Part shown: positions 1 through 7,260 of the stretch, one piece after another | Layout: every line of letters begins with the position of its first letter | How positions within the stretch are numbered: position 1 is the first letter of the stretch | From: Polyangia bacterium | GTDB taxonomy: Bacteria > Myxococcota_A > Polyangia > Nannocystales > Nannocystaceae | Length of the DNA: 64,000 bases | Reading direction: 5' to 3' | NCBI GenBank assembly: GCA_030429545.1 | Contig: JAUIFF010000022.1 | Span: 1 to 64,000, forward strand | Made by a program: the position numbers and the translations under genes | Notes under the pieces: model-generated | The model's input: the letters and a program-made list of their open reading frames with translations, nothing else | What the model was told of the DNA's origin: nothing | Database searches by the model: none

Positions 1-3
1 TTT

Positions 4-119
4 TCTGGTGACGATGGCGGAAGGGTCACACCCGATCCCATCCCGAACTCGGTCGTTAAGTCTTCCAGCGCCAATGGTACTGCACGGGCCACTGTGTGGG
101 AGAGTAGGACGTTGCCAGA
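4..119 (+). rRNA. rrf: 5S ribosomal RNA
   Basis: The stretch has the usual 5S order: a 5' arm TCTGGTGACGATGGC, the conserved block CACACCCGATCCCATCCCGA, the GTTAAG and CCAGCGCC blocks, and a 3' arm GTTGCCAGA that pairs with the 5' end. At about 116 nt it is normal length. It should be the last gene of an rRNA operon whose 16S and 23S genes lie before the window. An intrinsic terminator follows directly. The end positions were set by pairing the two arms and may be off by one or two bases. Confidence 0.95.
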
Positions 120-124
120 TCTAT

Positions 125-162
125 GGCCCCTTTATCCGCAAGGATAAGGGGGCCTTTTTTTT
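125..162 (+). terminator. Intrinsic terminator of the rRNA operon
   Basis: A 13-bp stem (125-137 with 142-154, one mismatch) closes a GCAA loop and is followed by eight T residues. It starts six bases after the 5S rRNA. Confidence 0.92.
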
Positions 163-184
163 AATTCGTATGGGCGCGCGGGCT

Positions 185-760
185 ATTTTGGCCGAGAAAC
201 GGCCCGAAGTGGCTTGCAGTAGCCCACTACAGCTGGCGCCCCTTCGGCCTCGTTTCTCGGCCAAAATTTCACCGCGAATGGTTGTGCGGGCTTTGGTCTT
301 GCGGCTGGCTTGCGGGACTGGAGAGTGGGCGCGGGGCTAAACGGCCCGAAGTGGCTTGCAGTAGCCCACTACAGCTGGCCTCGTTTCTCGGCCAAAATTT
401 CACCGCGAATGGTTGTGCGGGCTTTGCTCTTGCGGCTGGCTCGCGGGGTGGCTTGCAGTAGCCCACTACAGCCCTCGTTTCTCGGCCAAAATTTCACCGT
501 GAATGGTTGTGTGGGCTTTGGTCTTGCGGCTGGAGAGTGGGGCTGGAGAGTGGGCGCGGGGCTAAGCGGCCCGAAGTGGCTTGCAGTAGCCCACTACAGC
601 TGGCGCCCCTTCGGCCTCGTTTCTCGGCCAAAATTTCACCGCGAATGGTTGTGCGGGCTTTGGTCTTGCGGGTGGCCTCGTTTCTCGGCCAAAATTTCAC
701 CGCGAATGGTTGTGCGGGCTTTGGTCTTGCGGCTGGAGAGTGGGCGGGCAGGTCTTGCGG
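185..760 (+). repeat. Hairpin repeat array 1 (about five units)
   Basis: Each complete unit folds into a hairpin of about 80 nt. In unit 1 a perfect 17-bp outer stem pairs 185-201 with 251-267 (the right arm ends CTCGGCCAAAAT), a bulged inner stem pairs CCCGAAG with CTTCGG, and the apex is TTGCAGTAGCCCACTACAG. Apex copies lie at 214-232, 356-374, 453-471 and 581-599. The right arm with its tail (CACCGCGAATGGTTGTGCGG) occurs five times, starting near 248, 379, 473, 615 and 676. Left arms are missing or eroded in later units. Several open frames cross the array, but they exist only because the repeat is open, and I do not call them genes. The family recurs at 20708-21600. Confidence 0.9.
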
Positions 761-1248
761 GCTATTTGGTCGAGATTCGGCCCGAAGTGGGCGCGGGCTA
801 CTTGGTCGAGGTGCGGCCGAAGTGGCCGACGGTAGATGATAAGCCGGCGATCGTTTCTCGAATGCGGGCCTGGGTCTGGATATGCGCCGAATGGTTGTGC
901 GACTGGAGAGGTCGAACGGGCTGTGCGGACTTCGACTGGAGATGTGCGGGAGACGTGTACGTTAGGGCGGCTTCAGTTCCGTCGATTACTTAGGTCTTGC
1001 TCTTCGGCAAGCCTGCGCAGACGGGTTTGTGAGTCACCGTTCGAAGGCCTCTCGGTTTCGGCTTTCGGCAGAAGTTTGGAACAACACAGGAGCTCAATGC
1101 TTGTGCGATGTCCAGGTGAACAAAGGGCGATGATCCGGCGTTGGCCTCGCTATCCGTGACGCCTCGCGGTTAGGATTTCTGTGAAGGCCTGTATGCTGCA
1201 GTTTACGGGGGCTACCTTGTTTTCAGCACACCAGTGTTCTAGAAAACG
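761..1248. other. Intergenic stretch, eroded repeat then nothing recognised
   Basis: The first about 80 bases still carry two degenerate copies of a TTGGTCGAG...CGGCCGAAGTGG piece related to array 1. The rest has open frames in several phases but none with recognisable protein features. The promoter of the selenoprotein gene at 1249 must lie near the end, but I cannot place it. Confidence 0.5.
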
Positions 1249-1932
1249 GTGGTGAGAAGTGTGATCGGCATAAGGGCACTTGGCGTCGTGCTGATGCTCC
1301 TTATGGGTTGCAACAACCCGTCGCCATCACCTGCTGACGAGACGCCTCCGGCCAAGTCGGCGGATGTGTCCGCGAGTCGTCCGGCGAGTTCTGCTCAGAC
1401 GGCGAAGAAGGCGAAGTTTCCGCCTGAAGCTCGTCGTAACAGCGCTCCCGCGGGGATCGCAGATGCGCTGCAAGCTGGTGCGACGGCTCCGGCGATGAAA
1501 GCGATCACGGCCACGACCGGTTCATGGAGTTTGGGCGAGAAAACCACGGTGCTTGTGTTCTATCGCGGTCACTGGTGACCCTACTGCCGCAAGCAGCTCG
1601 TTGAGCTGCAGGAAAACCTTGCGGAGTTCACCAAGCGCGGCGCGGAAGTCGTGGCTCTGAGTGTGGATACGTTGTCGGACTCCAAGGCTCTGGCCCAGAA
1701 ATTGGAGCTCAGCTTCCCGATTTTGGTCGACGACGAGCGTGCGCTGACAAAGCAGTTTGGCCTCTACGACCCCGGGAACGACATCTCGTGGCCAGGTGTG
1801 TACGTGATTCAGCCAAGCGGCACCATCACATGGTTCAAGACTCTCGACGGTTACAAAACACGTCCGCCGATTGCCGACATCCTCGCGGCCATCGAGGCCG
1901 GGAGCAAAGCTGACGCTCCCGCTCCTCGTTGA
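1249..1932 (+). CDS. Peroxiredoxin-like lipoprotein, probable selenoprotein (UGA = Sec110)
   Basis: The reading frame begins at GTG 1249 with a lipoprotein signal (LLMGC lipobox, Cys21), then a Ser/Pro/Ala-rich linker, then a redoxin/AhpC-TSA thioredoxin-fold domain. The expected motif FYRGxWCPYC is present as FYRGHW-UGA-PYC: the in-frame TGA at 1576-1578 stands exactly at the first active-site cysteine (residue 110), and Cys113 is the second. After the TGA the same frame runs on without interruption for 117 codons (LSVDTLSDS..., SFPILVDD, ending APAPR), with no frameshift. A hairpin starts nine bases after the TGA (separate entry). Known family role: thiol or selenol peroxidase or reductase; here it would act at the outer membrane or in the periplasm. 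The alternative is a nonsense mutation, but exact placement at the catalytic Cys argues against that. Sec-insertion genes are not in the window. Confidence 0.85.
1587..1624 (+). promoter_or_regulatory. SECIS-like hairpin
   Basis: A lower 7-bp stem CCGCAAG/CTTGCGG (1587-1593 with 1618-1624) encloses a 3' bulge and an upper stem CAGCTC/GAGCTG with a GTT loop at 1600-1602. The apical loop is about 22 nt after the UGA, within the spacing at which bacterial SelB-binding hairpins sit. The conserved loop G is present. Being inside the coding sequence is normal for bacterial SECIS elements. Confidence 0.7.
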
Positions 1933-2190
1933 GCCGACCCCTCGACTCGCTTTTCGTACTTTGCCTTCCGCGTAGCCGACAGTACGCTGCGATTGCGAGT
2001 CGGTGTTTTGTACGAGCCTCGACGTGCGGCGTCGACCAGGTCCAGGAGAGGACGGCCGGTTGTCGTCCAGCGGTTTCACTGTGACCTCGGCTTGTTCATG
2101 CATATGCATTGTCCCGTGACGGATGGGCCTTGATGTACAATCCTCCTGGATTCGCAAGCGCGGCGTGGGTCAGCGACCAAGGTAACTGGC

Positions 2191-3633
2191 ATGACCCTGC
2201 AAGGCATGGTGATGGACAGAGTTTATCGAAGAGTTGTTGTTCGGTACTTCCTCGCGTCCCACCAGGGCTCGTCGCCGGATCGGATGAGCAAGTCGTTCTA
2301 CTTTGAGCTGCCCGCAGACCGTGATACCGAAGCCGGATGGTTCGAATTGCTCCACCGGATCTTCTACGACGCAAGTGTTGAATCGAGAAGAAAAGAGCCC
2401 AGTGATACCAACTGGCTAGCTCTCGAGAGCTTTGAGGTCATACCTATTGATCTCCAGCTGATGTTCGCCTGGTCGGGTTCTCGAGACCGCGACAGTATTG
2501 AACGCCACATGCCCTGGTGGACAGCGCGCGACGGCATCGTCGCACACACCTACGCCTGTTGGTGGGTCGATGACAGCGGTCGATACGACGGCATGGCAGT
2601 CGACGAATTCACCGAATTGCTGAGCTACCGCGCCGTGGAATTAGGCGTAATCGAGGCCACGCAGGTGCTCGCGTTGATGACCCGGATTTATCAAGACCCG
2701 TCGGTTGCGGCGCGCATGTTTGAAGACCGTCAGCAACGATTGGCCAACCTTACCTGTGTACGCCCGACCACCGCATTTCGTAAACAGCCAGACTCCCGAC
2801 CTTGCCTATCCGGACCCTTGGATACCGATGTTTTGGGCGAGCTGCGAGTCAAACCACCCAAATCCGCACCCGAGGCCGCGAGCGACGAGACCGACGCATT
2901 CACGCCGCGAGTCAAACCACCCAAATACGCACCCGAGGCCGCGAGCGACGAGACCGACGAGTTCACTCCGGGCGGGACCCGGAAACGCCACATACTTGTA
3001 GCTTCACTGTTTTTAATCGGCACAATTGTCGTAATAGTTTGTTGGCAGCTACGCGAGCAGCGTCAACATGCTCACCAGGAGACCCAGGCCACACAGCAGG
3101 CGAAGCTCGAACCGCTCGTGGAACAATGGCGCGAACTCAAAGACCAGGACCATGCATCCCGCCTCACCGCGTTCATCGAAGCTTCCTCCCCTGCCGAAGC
3201 GTCGGGCTGTGCATCGCTCTCGGGCCAAAACCAGACTATCACGGTGGTCAATCGTGCCGTCCTAGACGCCCTGATCACAGGTGAAGACTCGATCGCTAGC
3301 GGGTCTCAAACCTTTGTGAACTCCGGAGTCTGGCGCCAAGTTTCCGAGCGTCGTCCTCCGCGGTCGGCTGAAGCCCTCCAGCAACAATCTGCACGCGTTC
3401 GTGACGAGCTTGAGCGGCCGTGCGTTGGCGTCCTCACCATCAAGAGCAAGGGTCGCACTCGAGCCATCTCTGTCCAGGGAGGCGACGTCACCGGGCGTCT
3501 GCGCGTGGTTTGCCTCGGGCAATCTCAAGTCTCCTGTGAAGTCGGAATTTACACGGATAGCCCGGCAAACTACTGGGACAACGTCGACCGGGCTCTCGCC
3601 CAAGCGAATGCGGGAATCGTCGTCCTCCACTGA
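2191..3633 (+). CDS. Single-pass membrane protein of unknown function
   Basis: The 480-residue product is not recognised. Residues 1-215 form a soluble, aromatic-rich domain with no signal peptide. Then come two near-identical 21-residue repeats starting RVKPPK and containing EAASDETD (separate entry), a single membrane segment at about 267-288 (HILVASLFLIGTIVVIVCW), and a C-terminal domain of about 190 residues with several cysteines (GCASL, PCVGV, VVCLG, VSCEV). This suggests an inside N-terminus and an exported C-terminal domain. ATG 2191 was used; in-frame ATGs at 2206, 2212 and 2284 are possible. No operon partner is evident. Confidence 0.7.
   Translation: MTLQGMVMDRVYRRVVVRYFLASHQGSSPDRMSKSFYFELPADRDTEAGWFELLHRIFYDASVESRRKEPSDTNWLALESFEVIPIDLQLMFAWSGSRDRDSIERHMPWWTARDGIVAHTYACWWVDDSGRYDGMAVDEFTELLSYRAVELGVIEATQVLALMTRIYQDPSVAARMFEDRQQRLANLTCVRPTTAFRKQPDSRPCLSGPLDTDVLGELRVKPPKSAPEAASDETDAFTPRVKPPKYAPEAASDETDEFTPGGTRKRHILVASLFLIGTIVVIVCWQLREQRQHAHQETQATQQAKLEPLVEQWRELKDQDHASRLTAFIEASSPAEASGCASLSGQNQTITVVNRAVLDALITGEDSIASGSQTFVNSGVWRQVSERRPPRSAEALQQQSARVRDELERPCVGVLTIKSKGRTRAISVQGGDVTGRLRVVCLGQSQVSCEVGIYTDSPANYWDNVDRALAQANAGIVVLH
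2845..2970 (+). repeat. Two tandem 63-bp in-frame repeats
   Basis: Units 2845-2907 and 2908-2970 are in frame and differ in only a few bases. Each encodes a 21-residue charged, Pro-rich linker before the membrane segment. Copy number is probably variable between strains, which is an inference. Confidence 0.85.
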
Positions 3634-3963
3634 TGTGACGGCTCCTTCCCCGACCTGCCAAGCTTCATCGACAGAACGCGATAGGCTCAACCCCGGTTGC
3701 GCTCGCGCCGTTCGACGACCGCCACTCGTTGGCAATCGGTCGGGCATCAGTCGCAAGACTGTCATCGTTGTAGATGCATTGGGGTGAGTGGCGGAGCAGC
3801 GGTGCGCGGGTTGACCTTCTCTACCTGCGAGAGTTTCGCGCCAGACTCGTTTGCGGGGCACATCAAGTCTCACCGAGTCGCCCGAGTCGCTGTTCGAAGA
3901 GTGTATGGGCATTCACCAATTGAGGTACGGCTTCGGGGCAACGGTTTAGACCAAGATGGCTGT

Positions 3964-4038
3964 CATGCTTGCCTATGCAAATAAATCGCAATGGATCTCC
4001 CGGAGCCGCGTGGGTTTGCGACTTTCCCGAGCAGATGC
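3964..4038 (+). repeat. Direct repeat R1 (left copy)
   Basis: About 75 bases that recur at 4247-4321 with roughly 85% identity, sharing blocks such as GGATCTCCCGGAG and GCGACTTTCCCGAGC. The two copies bracket a remnant of a succinate dehydrogenase cytochrome b gene. Confidence 0.85.
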
Positions 4039-4114
4039 TGTCTGTGTGGGACCGCGATAGGCCAGGACACACGTACGATCTACGGGAGGTCTCCTGCGGC
4101 ACCTCAGTGTGCGC

Positions 4115-4249
4115 TTGGGGGACGCGGGCCCAGACGTTGCCCTGCAACATCTCTTGGAAGTGGAAGTTTTCGGGCTGGATGAGACCGACGGTGAAGTGGC
4201 CCAAGTGCACGACGATGAAGAACAGGATGATGCCGGAGATGGCAGCCAT
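4115..4249 (-). pseudogene. Remnant of succinate dehydrogenase cytochrome b subunit
   Basis: On the minus strand, about 45 codons from 4249 read as a transmembrane helix and loop in the pattern of SdhC-type cytochrome b subunits (SGIILFFIVVHLGHFTVG followed by an HP-like QPENF). The match stops abruptly near 4115; beyond it the frame reads as random sequence. There is no upstream helix and no iron-sulfur or flavoprotein gene nearby. The fragment lies exactly between direct repeats R1 and R2, so it looks like a captured or deleted piece rather than a working gene. The family assignment rests on this short stretch only. Confidence 0.5.
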
Positions 4250-4321
4250 ACTTGCCTATTCAAATAAGTCGCAGTGGATCTCCCGGAGCTGCGTGGGGTT
4301 GCGACTTTCCCGAGCTGATGT
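4247..4321 (+). repeat. Direct repeat R2 (right copy)
   Basis: Right-hand partner of 3964-4038. It begins at the N-terminal edge of the cytochrome b remnant. Beyond it, 4322-4487 holds nothing I recognise. Confidence 0.85.
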
Positions 4322-4487
4322 GTGCATCATCAACTTGCCTGCGGCCGAGTTGGTTTGGGACTTGAGCTGACGCCTCGTACTCGTTTTCGCGTGACTCGGC
4401 GTGGCGCATGGTCAGCCGCGAAGCCGCGCGTCGACCGATCGACGTTCAAGTGGGTTGGCCCAACGGGCCCACGCAGACGTGACGTCG

Positions 4488-4763
4488 CTACGACGACCCC
4501 GAATTGCCCTGGCGAATCCGGTCGATGAGCGCTGCGTAGGCCGCGAGCACTGTCCTTGCTTCTTCGACCATCAGGCGGCCCTTGGGGCTCAGGCGTGTTC
4601 CTCGGGTATCGGCCCAAAGTAGGGTCGCGCCGACCCGTTGCTCGAGCGCATCGATTCTGCGTCTCAACGTGGAGCGGGGGATGTTGAGGGCATCGGCAGC
4701 GGCCTTGGCACTGCTGTGCTCGGCGATCGCGAGGAGTGCTCGAAGCTCGTCTAAATCAGCCAT
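4488..4763 (-). CDS. LysR-type DNA-binding domain only (91 aa)
   Basis: The product is a complete N-terminal winged helix of a LysR regulator (LRALLAIAEHSSAKAAADAL, then RSTLRRRIDALEQRVGATLL, LSPKGR) plus the start of the linker helix. It ends at residue 91, where normal LysR proteins continue to about 300 with an effector-binding domain. Its ATG (4761-4763) overlaps the last codons of the upstream full-length LysR gene by 8 bp, so the two are probably translationally coupled. It could be a truncated pseudogene or a working small regulator able to dimerise through the linker helix. The intact overlap and clean frame favour expression; function is inference. Confidence 0.7.
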   Translation of the reverse strand: MADLDELRALLAIAEHSSAKAAADALNIPRSTLRRRIDALEQRVGATLLWADTRGTRLSPKGRLMVEEARTVLAAYAALIDRIRQGNSGSS

Positions 4764-5649
4764 CGGCGAGTGCTCGCACGCCCTTGCGAATGTTGCCGAA
4801 GAAGTCGAGGAAGGGGCGGCGCATCCTCGGGGTGTCTGGCATCACGGCTCGGACGGGAAGGGAGCGCCCGACAAGTTCGGGTAGCACGGGCACGAGCGAC
4901 CCGGGGACGGTACCCGGGTAGGGGAGTTCGCCGGTGGGGAACCGGGCAATGCCGAGGCCTGCAAGGGCGCACTCGCGGATGAGACCGATATCGGGTGAGC
5001 AGTGCGAGAGCTCCACGTCGAATGTGCCTCCTGCAACGAGCGGCCACTTTTCCGGTGGGCTTTTTGGGGGGATCCACGAAAACAGGTCGTGTTGCTGCAG
5101 GTCTGTGACCTGTCTCGGCGTACCGACGCGCGCGAGGTAGTCGGGGGCTGCAAACAGTCCCTCGTTGGCCATCGCGAGTTGTGCACTCAGCCACGGGCCA
5201 TCGGCAGGCCGGGGCTCAAACGTCATGGCAATGTCCGCCCTGTCCGGCAGTCGTGCCAACGGTTGTGCGACGGGAAAAATTTGCGAGCGCAGTTTGGGAT
5301 ATCGCGTGTGGCCAAACCGGAGCACCATGACCAACAGCGGTGGCGGGAGGCCGATTGGAATGGCGACGCGAAAGCTTCCGATGAGTTCGTCGGCTCGGCT
5401 GGCGACGCGTTCGATCGCGGCCTCGGCCTCGCGTATGAGTTCCCGGCCTCCGCGTGCGAGCTCGAGCCCCGCGGTTGTGAGGGTGAGGGAACGGCCGACC
5501 TGGTGGAGCAGCGCGACACCGACTTCCTGTTCGAGCGCAGCGAGCAAACTCCGGATCGTCCGCTGGCTGAGGCCGAGCGAGGATGCTGCCTGCGAGAGGG
5601 TGCCGTGGGTCTGAAAGCTGACCAGAGCTCGTAAGCGTTCGAGGTTCAT
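4756..5649 (-). CDS. LysR-family transcriptional regulator
   Basis: The 297-residue product has the LysR HTH at about 1-60 (LVSFQTHGTLSQAASSLGLS, then RTIRSLLAALEQEVGVALL) and a type 2 periplasmic-binding-like effector domain at about 90-295. I start at ATG 5649 because the HTH follows at once; an in-frame ATG at 5679 is possible, and longer extensions would run into the divergent tyrosinase gene. The gene is divergent from that lipoprotein gene with a gap of about 120 bp, the usual layout for a LysR protein and its target. Tyrosinase control is therefore a reasonable inference. The LysR fragment downstream overlaps its end. Confidence 0.85.
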   Translation of the reverse strand: MNLERLRALVSFQTHGTLSQAASSLGLSQRTIRSLLAALEQEVGVALLHQVGRSLTLTTAGLELARGGRELIREAEAAIERVASRADELIGSFRVAIPIGLPPPLLVMVLRFGHTRYPKLRSQIFPVAQPLARLPDRADIAMTFEPRPADGPWLSAQLAMANEGLFAAPDYLARVGTPRQVTDLQQHDLFSWIPPKSPPEKWPLVAGGTFDVELSHCSPDIGLIRECALAGLGIARFPTGELPYPGTVPGSLVPVLPELVGRSLPVRAVMPDTPRMRRPFLDFFGNIRKGVRALADG

Positions 5650-5772
5650 CGCGGTGCGGACAACGAGTATCCACGACATCGAAAACTTCGGCGGGCGGCG
5701 TGGCCAAAAACTGCCCCGGTGGTGGCCGTCGCGTGTGTCGAACCTCGGCTGTTTGGCCCCTAGAACAGGTTT

Positions 5773-7182
5773 ATGGAGTTTTGGACCAATAACGTTCCCC
5801 TCGTATTGTTGTGTTTCGTTTCGCTCACTGCGTGTGGGAATGACCCGGCAGACACCGATGTCAGCGCAACCGAGGCAACGACTGCCTCCGAGACCGAGGG
5901 GACCGAGTCCGAAGGGACAGAGTCTGACGGGACACAGACCGCGGGGACGGAGACCGAGGGGACAGAGACCGAAGGCATGGAGACCGATACCGGCGAGGTC
6001 GATCCGATCCACGAGATGATTTGTATGCAACTCGAATCGCTCGCCGACCCCGACGAGAGCTATGCCATCCCCGGTGTCGCTGGGGCGTCGCGCTGGGGCA
6101 TACCTGACGAGCCACCCGCGACCCCCCGTGTGCGCCGTTCCTGGTCGAGCCTCGACGCCGCCGCGAAAAAACAGGTTGTCGATGCCTTCATCGCGCTCAA
6201 GCAGATCACCGTCGACAGCGGCGACCCCGGTTCGTCGCGGGCGGACTACAACAGCTTTTGCGAACAGCCGGCGTTGGGCCTGAACCCGTACCCTAAAAAT
6301 CTCTACGACTACTACGTCGAGGCCCATATCAACGCCTTTGTGTCGATGCGGACCGAGTTGATGCCGATGCCGCGGATGAGCCACATGGCCCCACAGTTTT
6401 TGCCCTGGCACCGTTATCTGCTCCTGCGCCTAGAGGCCGACATGGCCGAAGCGATCGGAGACCCGGAGTTTACGCTGCCCTATTGGGACTGGGAGGATTG
6501 CTGGGAGGACGACGACCCCAACACCTGCACCCCGATCTTCGAGACCGACTTCCTCGGGACGGCGGGTGGCTGCGACGACGCGAGCCAGGTGGTCGAGGGC
6601 TACCTGACCGACAACGGATTTGTCGCCAACGTCTATTCGGTCGGCGGCGTCATGAACTTCACCGGCGACGGAATTGTCTGTGACCCCCGTCCTCTCGTGC
6701 GCAACGTCGGTTGCAGTACTTCAGTCGTCGGGCCCCCGACCGCCGAGGAAGTCGCCGGGATCTTCGCCCGTCCGGTGTACGACGCGATGCCCTACAACAG
6801 CTGCCACACCGAGGAAGACATCTCGTTTCGCCAGTACCTCGAGGGGTTCAACAACAGCGACCGCGATCCGATTTGCGTCGCCGCCGGGTGTGCCCTGCAC
6901 GGTCGCGGTCACGAGTGGATGGGTGGCGATATGACCATCAATTCGACCCCCAACGATCCGATGTTTTTCCTCCACCACAACAACGTCGACAGGATGTGGG
7001 CGGCGTGGCAGGAAGCAAACCTGGCCTCAGGGGAAGCCGATCGCATGGTCGACCACGGCAACCCAGGCTATCCCGAGGGCGACTTCCGCGGCCCGTTGTT
7101 CATCTTTGACGACGTGCGGGCCGACGAGCTGTTCGACTACCGGGCCCTGGGCTACGCGTTCGATACGCTGCCGAGCGAGTGA
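5773..7182 (+). CDS. Tyrosinase-domain lipoprotein (type 3 copper oxidase)
   Basis: A lipoprotein signal (LTACG) is followed by a linker of repeated TEGTE/SEGTE units to about residue 75, then a tyrosinase common central domain. The copper ligands are visible. CuA: His185 (AHINAF), His204 (SHMAPQ), His213 (PWHRYLLLRLE). CuB: His376 (ALHGR), His380 (GHEWMGG) and His402 in DPMFFLHHNNVDRMW. Family chemistry: o-hydroxylation and/or oxidation of phenols with O2, giving quinones or melanin-like products; substrate not predictable. As a lipoprotein it would act in the periplasm or on the cell surface. It is divergent from a LysR regulator, its probable controller. Confidence 0.88.
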   Translation: MEFWTNNVPLVLLCFVSLTACGNDPADTDVSATEATTASETEGTESEGTESDGTQTAGTETEGTETEGMETDTGEVDPIHEMICMQLESLADPDESYAIPGVAGASRWGIPDEPPATPRVRRSWSSLDAAAKKQVVDAFIALKQITVDSGDPGSSRADYNSFCEQPALGLNPYPKNLYDYYVEAHINAFVSMRTELMPMPRMSHMAPQFLPWHRYLLLRLEADMAEAIGDPEFTLPYWDWEDCWEDDDPNTCTPIFETDFLGTAGGCDDASQVVEGYLTDNGFVANVYSVGGVMNFTGDGIVCDPRPLVRNVGCSTSVVGPPTAEEVAGIFARPVYDAMPYNSCHTEEDISFRQYLEGFNNSDRDPICVAAGCALHGRGHEWMGGDMTINSTPNDPMFFLHHNNVDRMWAAWQEANLASGEADRMVDHGNPGYPEGDFRGPLFIFDDVRADELFDYRALGYAFDTLPSE

Positions 7183-7260
7183 GGTTTGCGAAAAGCCGGG
7201 GCGAACGAGACTTAAAGCCGTTCGCCTCGGTTTCATGCAGATACAAGCGCTCGTGTCACC

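Noticed and set aside
310..993. Open frames across the hairpin repeats (also 507-839 and 269-466)
   Set aside because: They run through repeat units whose translations repeat only because the DNA does; no start signal or family character, and frames differ between units.
1576..1578. TGA as a nonsense mutation making a pseudogene
   Set aside because: It stands exactly at the catalytic Cys of the family motif, the frame continues cleanly for 117 codons, and a hairpin of the right kind follows. Not fully excluded without selenium genes in view.
1522..2157. Antisense frame of 211 codons opposite the selenoprotein gene
   Set aside because: Mirror of the coding frame in a G+C-rich gene; no family or signal features.
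5650..6411. N-terminal extension of the LysR gene to 6411
   Set aside because: It would run through the tyrosinase lipoprotein gene on the other strand and precede a normal LysR start; residues are low-complexity shadow sequence.
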